The notes under the pieces: model-generated
Databases searched by the model: none
What the model saw: the letters and a program-made list of their open reading frames with translations, nothing else
What the model was told of the DNA's origin: nothing
Part shown: positions 58,100 to 64,000 of the stretch, piece by piece
Numbering within the stretch: position 1 is the first letter of the stretch
Layout of the letters: every line of letters begins with the position of its first letter
Program-made: the position numbers and the translations under genes
DNA from: Owenia fusiformis
Taxonomy: Eukaryota > Annelida > Polychaeta > Sabellida > Oweniidae
DNA: 64,000 bases
Direction of reading: 5' to 3'
NCBI GenBank assembly: GCA_903813345.2
Contig: CAIIXF020000006.1
Span: 10,032,989-10,096,988 of the forward strand

Positions 58100-59255
58100 C
58101 AGGGTTATATATATTTTGCAAGTGGATCCAAGAGACCAAGTGGGCGAGTCCATTATTTTGCAGGGGTTGCAAGATACACATATTCCAATTTCAGTTAATC
58201 GATTGTCTGCCTCTAAAATGTATTTTGTCATTTATGATAAGAAGACAATTGGCCCTAAGAATAGACATTTGTCGAGTCCAAAGTAAATGAAATATAGTAA
58301 ATTGATCATTAATTGCTTACTTCCTGCAAAAGCTATGTGGATTTTGATATTAATAGCTTTCCCACAGCGCACTGGACAGCTGAATAAAAGTGACCTTTAA
58401 AACATGAATAATGAGATCAGCGACTTACTCTTGGTCTCTAACTGTGTCTTACATCAGTATCATCCATCCGTGCAAGTATTGGAGCGCTGAATTACTTCTT
58501 TTTCATTAATTTCCAATATGGCAGTTTGCTTAGGAGTGAGGTTTAGAACGAAATAAATTTTGAGAATGAGTTAGGTTCGGACAACCTCCGGAGATTTACA
58601 AAAATGTCCAAGCAGAAAACGCCTTATTGGAATTTGGCAGGAAAACATTCACTCGACTAACAATTACAAGTCTTGATCGAAAAGGAAGTACATCAGCGCT
58701 CCAATACTTTGCATGGAAGGATGATAATGATGTATGACATATATGTAGTTAGAGAACAAAAGTAAACCGCTGATGACCTTAATTCATGTTTCAAAAGTCA
58801 ATATTATTCAGCTATCCATGTCTCCGTTAGAGAGCCATAAGTTTCAAAATCTAACATGGCTCTCGAAGTGAGTGATAATTGCTAATATCGTAGATGTCAG
58901 ATTGGACTGTGTATTTTTCTATTCAAGGGATTAATACTGTGCTGTTAGATGCCCCTTTCACACTACATAGTACCCTTTGAAACACTAAAGGGGTGTTCAT
59001 TATGACAGTTTTACTGTACTGAAATCAGTGGCTGTGAATTATTGACCCTAGGTGTCCAATAGAAGACGCATGGTGTGAATTGGGCACAGATCTTCACTAT
59101 GTGTTCATTATGACAGTTATACTGTACTGAAGTCACTAGCTTGGAATTCAGTATATACAAAATTGGAATTTGTGTATTCTACCACCCTTGCAAAATAATG
59201 GACTCGCCCACTTGGTCTCTTGGATCCACCTGCAAAATATATATTACCTAAATAA
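58100..59255. mobile_element. Inverted-repeat element holding foldback copy 2
   Basis: 'ccaagagaccaagtgggcga' and 'gtccattattttgcaggg' (58128-58166) are matched in reverse at 59193-59233, followed by 'aattggaatttgtgtatt' in reverse of 'atacacatattccaattt'. The second copy of the 54.3-kb foldback lies inside it (58316-58874). Confidence 0.75.
58316..58874. mobile_element. Foldback element, copy 2 (opposite orientation to 54263-54870)
   Basis: Shares 'ggttcggacaacctccggag' and 'ctctaactgtgtcttacatc' with copy 1. It is more diverged and slightly shorter. Confidence 0.8.
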
Positions 59256-59292
59256 AACGAGAATTGGAAAATAAAAGGGTAACTTCATTTTT

Positions 59293-59928
59293 TATGTCAC
59301 CACCAAAAAGTGGTGACATATTGTTATGGTCTCCGTTTTTTCCAAAAAGTGGTGACATATTGTTATGGTCTCCATTTTTTTTATGGCGGTTGGTGGTTGG
59401 CGGTTGGAGTCTGGGTTGGAGTCTGTAACAAATTCTTACAACTTCCAATAATTAACAAATACTGTTTAGACCGAGTTCAAGGTCAAACAAGGTCAAAATG
59501 GTCTTTTTTCAACTTGCTTCAAATTGACCAATTTTTTTTTCAAAATTATCTACAAGTTATCAGAAGTTCAAATCTGACTTTAGATTTGAGATTTGATCTT
59601 CAATGACCTTCTCAATGTCAAAAAAGGTCAAAAAGGTATTTTTTCACCTTCTTCAAATTGACCAATTTTTTTTAAAAAAATCATCTACAAGTTCTCAATA
59701 GTTCAAATCTGACTAGATTTGACCTTCAATGACATTCTCAAGGTCAAAAAAAAATTTGACCTTCAATGACATTATCAAGGTCAAAAAGGTATTTTTTCAT
59801 CTTGCTTCAATTTGACCACGTTTTTTTCAAAATCAGCTACATGTTCTCAGAAGTTTAAATCTGACTTAAGATTGAACTCATGATATTGTGAGCAACTAGG
59901 TGGTGACATTTTGTCATGTTAATGCCTT
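59293..59928 (+). mobile_element. GTGACA element, short copy
   Basis: 5' 'tatgtcaccaccaaaaagtg' with the first ~35 bases repeated ('aaaaagtggtgacatattgt' at about 59307 and 59344). The interior has three 'caacttgcttcaaattgacc'-type units. 3' 'ggtggtgacattttgtcatg' then 'ttaatgccttgt'. Confidence 0.85.
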
Positions 59929-60104
59929 GTCTAATTCATGTTTCTCATCTTGTTCACATTGAATATTACAGTTTCCAAGTACGGTGTATCAAGTCTGTGG
60001 AGAATTATACATTTGGTGTAGTGTTTGGCACCGAGACTGACGCATTCACAATAACTTGCAATGACTTCTTCACAGCGCTATTTTGCCAGCTTTTGGTACG
60101 TACT

Positions 60105-60350
60105 ATTGTTTTTGGTATATTTTGGGCATTCTTGGTAAATGTCAAGGTGACCATTCTGGATTTTCTGTCCTAAAATCTTGTCTGTCGAGGATTTTCTACA
60201 GGTTTGCAGCTAAACTGTTTGAGGGATTCGTCTGAAATTTTCAGGGATGTTTCTTTATATGAAAAATTGAAAAAATTTCTGATGAGCTTTGTCTATAGCC
60301 GGGTTCCAACCAAACTGTTTCAGGGATTCAGCTAAAATTTTTACATAAGC
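60105..60350. repeat. Fragment of the 162-bp repeat family
   Basis: 'ggcattcttggtaaatgtca' and 'ggattttctgtcctaaaatc' followed by 'tttcagggatgtttctt', diverged from the array at 61500-62165. Confidence 0.6.
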
Positions 60351-60426
60351 TATAATGGTAAGAAGTTCTATAGCTGATTATTATGCTAACACCAAAAGTG
60401 GTGACATATTGTTTATGGAATGTTTT

Positions 60427-61396
60427 CTGCTTCATTATTCGTATTTTACTATATGTATTCGTAAATTGAACTTCTGTACTTGTTAAATGCACATTTATGT
60501 TCGTAATTCACATTTATTTTCATTCATTGTTTGCCTTTTCTGTTCGTTAATCTATTTTGTTTCGTAAAAACGTATATGTATGTGTTTTATACTGAAATAC
60601 ATTCAAAAGTCCTTAAACGCATTTGTTAGTGACACATTGTTTATCCGTATACAAATAAAATGAGTTCATTTTGTACCTTTACATTGTTTCTGCATATACA
60701 TGTATATTAATTTGATATTTAAGAACTGAATGTCGAATTTATCAATGAATAAGTACTAGTCTTGGCATTTTTATTTTTTAATTGTGGAATTTATTTTCGT
60801 AACAAGGTAATATGTTTTCGTAAAAGTGCACATTTATTGTTCGTAAATATTGTCATTTGTATTCGTAAATTGCACTTTTATATTCGTTTTTCATTGGTTT
60901 ATTAAGATCACGTGATCATTCTCAACGAGACATGGTCAACCCTTGGTCAAAGTCATCGCCCCCTCCCCCACACATGTCATGTCACGTGACCTTTGCCTCG
61001 AGACTTGCAGTTTATATTCGTTAATTCACATTTGTATTCGTAAACTCACATTTATATTCTAAAGTTTCATTTTATCATTCGCAAATATACGGATATTCCT
61101 TTGCTTTCTGCAACAATTCATGGGTAATATGCAAGATTATTATTGGTAAAAATACATCTCTTCGATAAAATAACAGGCAATTTTGGTTAAATTTATGAAT
61201 TGTAAGCTGTAGTTGGCGAATAATAAATTTAGTTACAAATATTTCTAGTCCTTTACAAACATAAAATGCACCCGAATTTAGTATCTGTTTGTTTATTTGA
61301 TACATCATATTTGTATTTGTAATTTGGGAATTTTATTTGTAAATGTCACATTAATATTCGTATAAGGGAATTTATTCCAAACGAATAATGAAGCAG
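60427..61396. mobile_element. MITE with CTGCTTCATTATTCG ends
   Basis: Inverted ends 'ctgcttcattattcgt' and 'acgaataatgaagcag'. The interior carries many 'tattcgtaaattcacattta' motifs. A 77-codon minus-strand frame is not recognised. The exact target duplication is unclear. Confidence 0.75.
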
Positions 61397-61432
61397 TTAT
61401 GACCCTATAATTGTTATGGTCTCCATTTTTAT

Positions 61433-62312
61433 CGTACCTAACAAGAGGTACGATATTGTAGTCAGCTTGACGGGCGGCGGGCGGCGTCTCACTTTTCAGC
61501 TTGTCTACAGGTTTCCAGCCAAATCATTTCAGGGATTCATCTGAAATTTTCAGGGATGTTTTTACATATCAACGTCAAGAACTGATTAGATTTTGGCCAT
61601 TCTGGGTAAATCTTAAGGTGGCCATTTTGGATTTTCCGTCCTAAAATCTTCACTTTCAAGACTTGTCTACAGGTTTCCAGCCAAACCATTTGAGGAATTC
61701 ATCTGAAATTTTCAGGGATGCTTCTACATATCAATGTCAAGAACTGATTAGTTTTTGGGCATGCTGGGTAAATTTTAAGGTGGCCATTTTGGATTTTCCG
61801 TCCTAAAATCTTCACTTTCAAGACTTGTCTACAGGTTTTCAGCCAAACCATTTGAGGGATTCATCTGACATTTTCAGGGATGTTTCTACATATCAACGTC
61901 AAGAACTGATTAGTTTTTGGGCATTCTGGGTAAATTTTAAGGTGGCCATTTTGGATTTTCCGTCCTAAAATCTTTACTTTCAAGACTTGTCTACAGGTTT
62001 CCAGCCAAACCTTTTGAGGGATTCATCTGAAATTTTCAGGGATGTTTCTACATATCAACGTCAAGAACTGATTGGTTTTTGGGCATTCTGGGTAAATTTT
62101 AAGGTGGTCATTTTGGATTTTCCGTCCTAAAATCTTGTCTATCAAGGCTTGTCTACAGGTTTCCAGCCAAACCGTTCAAATTTTTTATTACATATGTTAC
62201 ACAGTGATAAGTTCTAGAGCTGATTAACTTTTCTGCGGCCATCTTGCTTTCTTGGTCAACAAGACCACAATGCTGTGTTTTAGGTACGATATTGTTCACG
62301 TCTGTGCCTTGT
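61433..62312 (+). mobile_element. Element with five 162-bp tandem units (GGTACGATATTG ends)
   Basis: Begins 'cgtacctaacaagaggtacg', ends 'ggtacgatattgttcacgtc' then 'tgtgccttgttt'. 'ttgtctacaggttt' recurs at 61501, 61663, 61825, 61987 and 62149, an exact 162-bp spacing. Each unit holds 'ggccattttggattttccgt'. A reversed relative is at 28818-29416. Confidence 0.87.
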
Positions 62313-62932
62313 TTGTGAAGGTGGTTGGTGATTTGAGATTTGACCTTCAATGATAGTGGTGTAACGAGTGACTTGGGTAATCGACTAGAACTGGAATGAG
62401 GCTAGAAAAATGATCAATCGATTGAAAATCGTGATCCTGAAAATTATCTTCAAGATCTCATAAATTCAAATCTGACTTTTAGATTTAAGACTAATTTGAC
62501 CTTTACTGATCATCTCAAGGTTAAAAGGTAAAAAAGGACTATTTTGAACTTGCTCCAATTTGACCAGTTGTTTTTTCAAGATCAGATCAGACTAAGATTG
62601 AACTAATAATATTGTGAGCTACTTGATGGTGACATTTTGTCATGTTAATGCCTTGTTTATTGCCAAACCTGTATTAAGTATTTACTTTACAACTCAAAGA
62701 GATATATTTCATTGTGGTTTATGAACATCCTATGTTTTCTAGCATGACTCAATGAGCTGGTACTTCTAACCTATAGTTCAGATTTCAGATGCCTTTCTTA
62801 CTCTTGTTCACATGTTACATTATGAAGATTTTGTTGATCATGTTCATGATATGTTTCTGTATGTGGTCACATGTTTCTTTACATGGTCACATGTTTCTCT
62901 ATGTGGTCACGCATGACCTGAAAATAGTTAAT

Positions 62933-63930
62933 TATCCCACCAAACGAAGTTCAAGGAAAGCCATCTGTTCGTCTGTCCATCTGTTTGTTCGGGCGATAAC
63001 TCAAATACCAGTTGATAGAATTATTTCATATTTTATAGGCTTATGCCTTATAGGAGTAGAACCTCTGCTTGAGAAGGAATTTTCAATATGGCCGCTTCAT
63101 TCAAAATGGCCAGTAGATTTGTTCAAGAAAGAATTTTTAAGGGGGCTGGATTTCAAAATGACATATTTTTTGATAACTCAAATACTAGTTGACAGATTTG
63201 GTTTTAATTTTATATGCTGATGCCCAGGGACAAAGGCGCTACACTGAAGAAGAGATTTTTAAAATGGCTGCTAAACATCAAAATGGCTTCCATTTTCTGT
63301 AAAAAACTTAATCAAATAACTTAACTCAAATACCAGTGATTGGATTTGATTCAAATTTTATGTGATGATGCCTAGAGACACAATTCCTCTGTTTGACAAA
63401 TAATTTTCAAGATGACAGCTGAATTTTTAGATGGCGTCTATTATCATAAAAACTTAGTGAACAGATTTGGATCAAATTTTATATGAGGATGCCTTAGAGA
63501 CTCAATAGCTCTGTTTGACAAAGAATTTTCAAGATAGCAGCTGAATTTTAAAATGGCCGCCACTTTTTAATAAAAAAATATCAAAGTGGCTGCCATTTTT
63601 TGTAAAAAAAACATAATCTTTGATAACTCAAATACCAGTGAACATATTTAGATCAAATTTTAGTGCTGATGCCTAGGGACACAGAAGCTCTGTTCGAGAA
63701 AGATTTTCAAAATGGCGGCTGAATTTCAAAATGGCTGCCATTTTTTCGTAAAAAGGAATGTAATCTTTGATAAATCAAATGCTAATTGAAGGATGGTTTA
63801 CATTTTATATGTTGCTGCCTAGGGACAAACAAGTTCTGCTCAAGAAAGAATTTTGAAGATGGCCACTAATAATCAAAATATCTTTTGTTCAGTGGGATTT
63901 GCTACTCCGTGGAGTTGCTGTTTTCTAGTT
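62933..63930 (+). mobile_element. TTATCCC element, second copy
   Basis: 5' 'ttatcccaccaaacgaagtt', 3' 'gtgggatttgctactccgtg' followed by 'ttttctagt'. The interior has about 160-bp imperfect units with 'taactcaaataccagt' and 'aaaatggc.gccatttt'. Relative of 22303-24203. A frame of 143 codons at 62789-63220 runs across its 5' edge and is not supported. Confidence 0.75.
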
Positions 63931-64000
63931 GTACATGTGTTAGGTTTATTTTAATTTTAATTGCAGGATAAAGTCACATTTGGAACAGAGTTGTGACGAT

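Larger units (their letters stand above)
60390..62652 (+). mobile_element. GTGACA element broken by two later insertions
   Basis: 5' part 'caccaaaagtggtgacatat' (60392-60411), continuing 'ttgttatggtctccattttt' at 61411-61430, then 'ggtgatttgagatttgacct' at about 62326 and the 3' end 'gatggtgacattttgtcatg' then 'ttaatgccttg' at 62624-62655. The gaps are filled by 60427-61396 and 61433-62312. Confidence 0.75.

Noticed and set aside
62789-63220. 143-codon plus-strand frame
   Set aside because: Crosses the 5' boundary of a TTATCCC element and is His/Met/Phe-rich with no recognisable domain or splice context.
63968-64000. Possible exon start at the right edge after 'tttaattttaattgcag'
   Set aside because: A good acceptor-like sequence, but only about 30 bases follow, so coding status cannot be judged.

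Overview
The window looks like metazoan nuclear DNA from a marine invertebrate. It is AT-rich, introns follow GT-AG, and it is crowded with short non-autonomous transposable elements, many carrying the 'aaaatggccgccatttt' type of repeat. A mollusc or other lophotrochozoan is my guess; nothing in the window fixes the phylum. There is no sign of bacterial, phage or organellar sequence.

The main content is a direct tandem pair of paralogous multi-exon genes on the + strand. Gene A has coding exons between 6105 and 28407 and gene B between 38312 and 46302. Joining the eight exons I inferred gives intact frames of 1030 and 524 residues, with identical intron phases. Each protein has an N-terminal paired CxxC (zinc-ribbon-like) module, then a conserved basic helical region with the motif AARVGVVTSILCY, a charged tail with nuclear-localisation-like stretches, and a short acidic C-terminus ending in DFVT. 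I do not recognise a named family with confidence. Gene A has been enlarged in two places. The CxxC module is present three times (264-bp units), and exon 6 holds 28 in-frame copies of a 42-bp (14-residue) unit, while the matching exon of gene B is only 78 bp. Exons 5 and 6 look like an old exon duplication, and a broken extra exon lies at 27075-27165.

Almost everything else is repeats. 1-5915 is a higher-order satellite array with a period near 1.75 kb. The introns of gene A are inflated by elements absent from gene B: a PIF/Harbinger transposon remnant at 15191-18062, a 1.9-kb 'TTATCCC' element at 22303-24203, a 1-kb foldback at 24625-25660 and a TA-flanked MITE at 26226-26694. The spacer 28500-37850 carries inverted-repeat elements and a decayed non-LTR retrotransposon (34930-35860, minus). 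From 46.5 kb to the end there is a dense mosaic of foldback and MITE elements, several nested and several with clear target-site duplications (ATAAC, TAATAA, AAGAA, TGAGAATGC, TTAA). No tRNA, rRNA or CRISPR could be supported.

The two paralogues act as a natural alignment: elements shared by both introns predate the duplication, and elements in only one are younger. Exon boundaries were inferred by eye from splice consensus, phase and A-versus-B comparison, with no transcript evidence.
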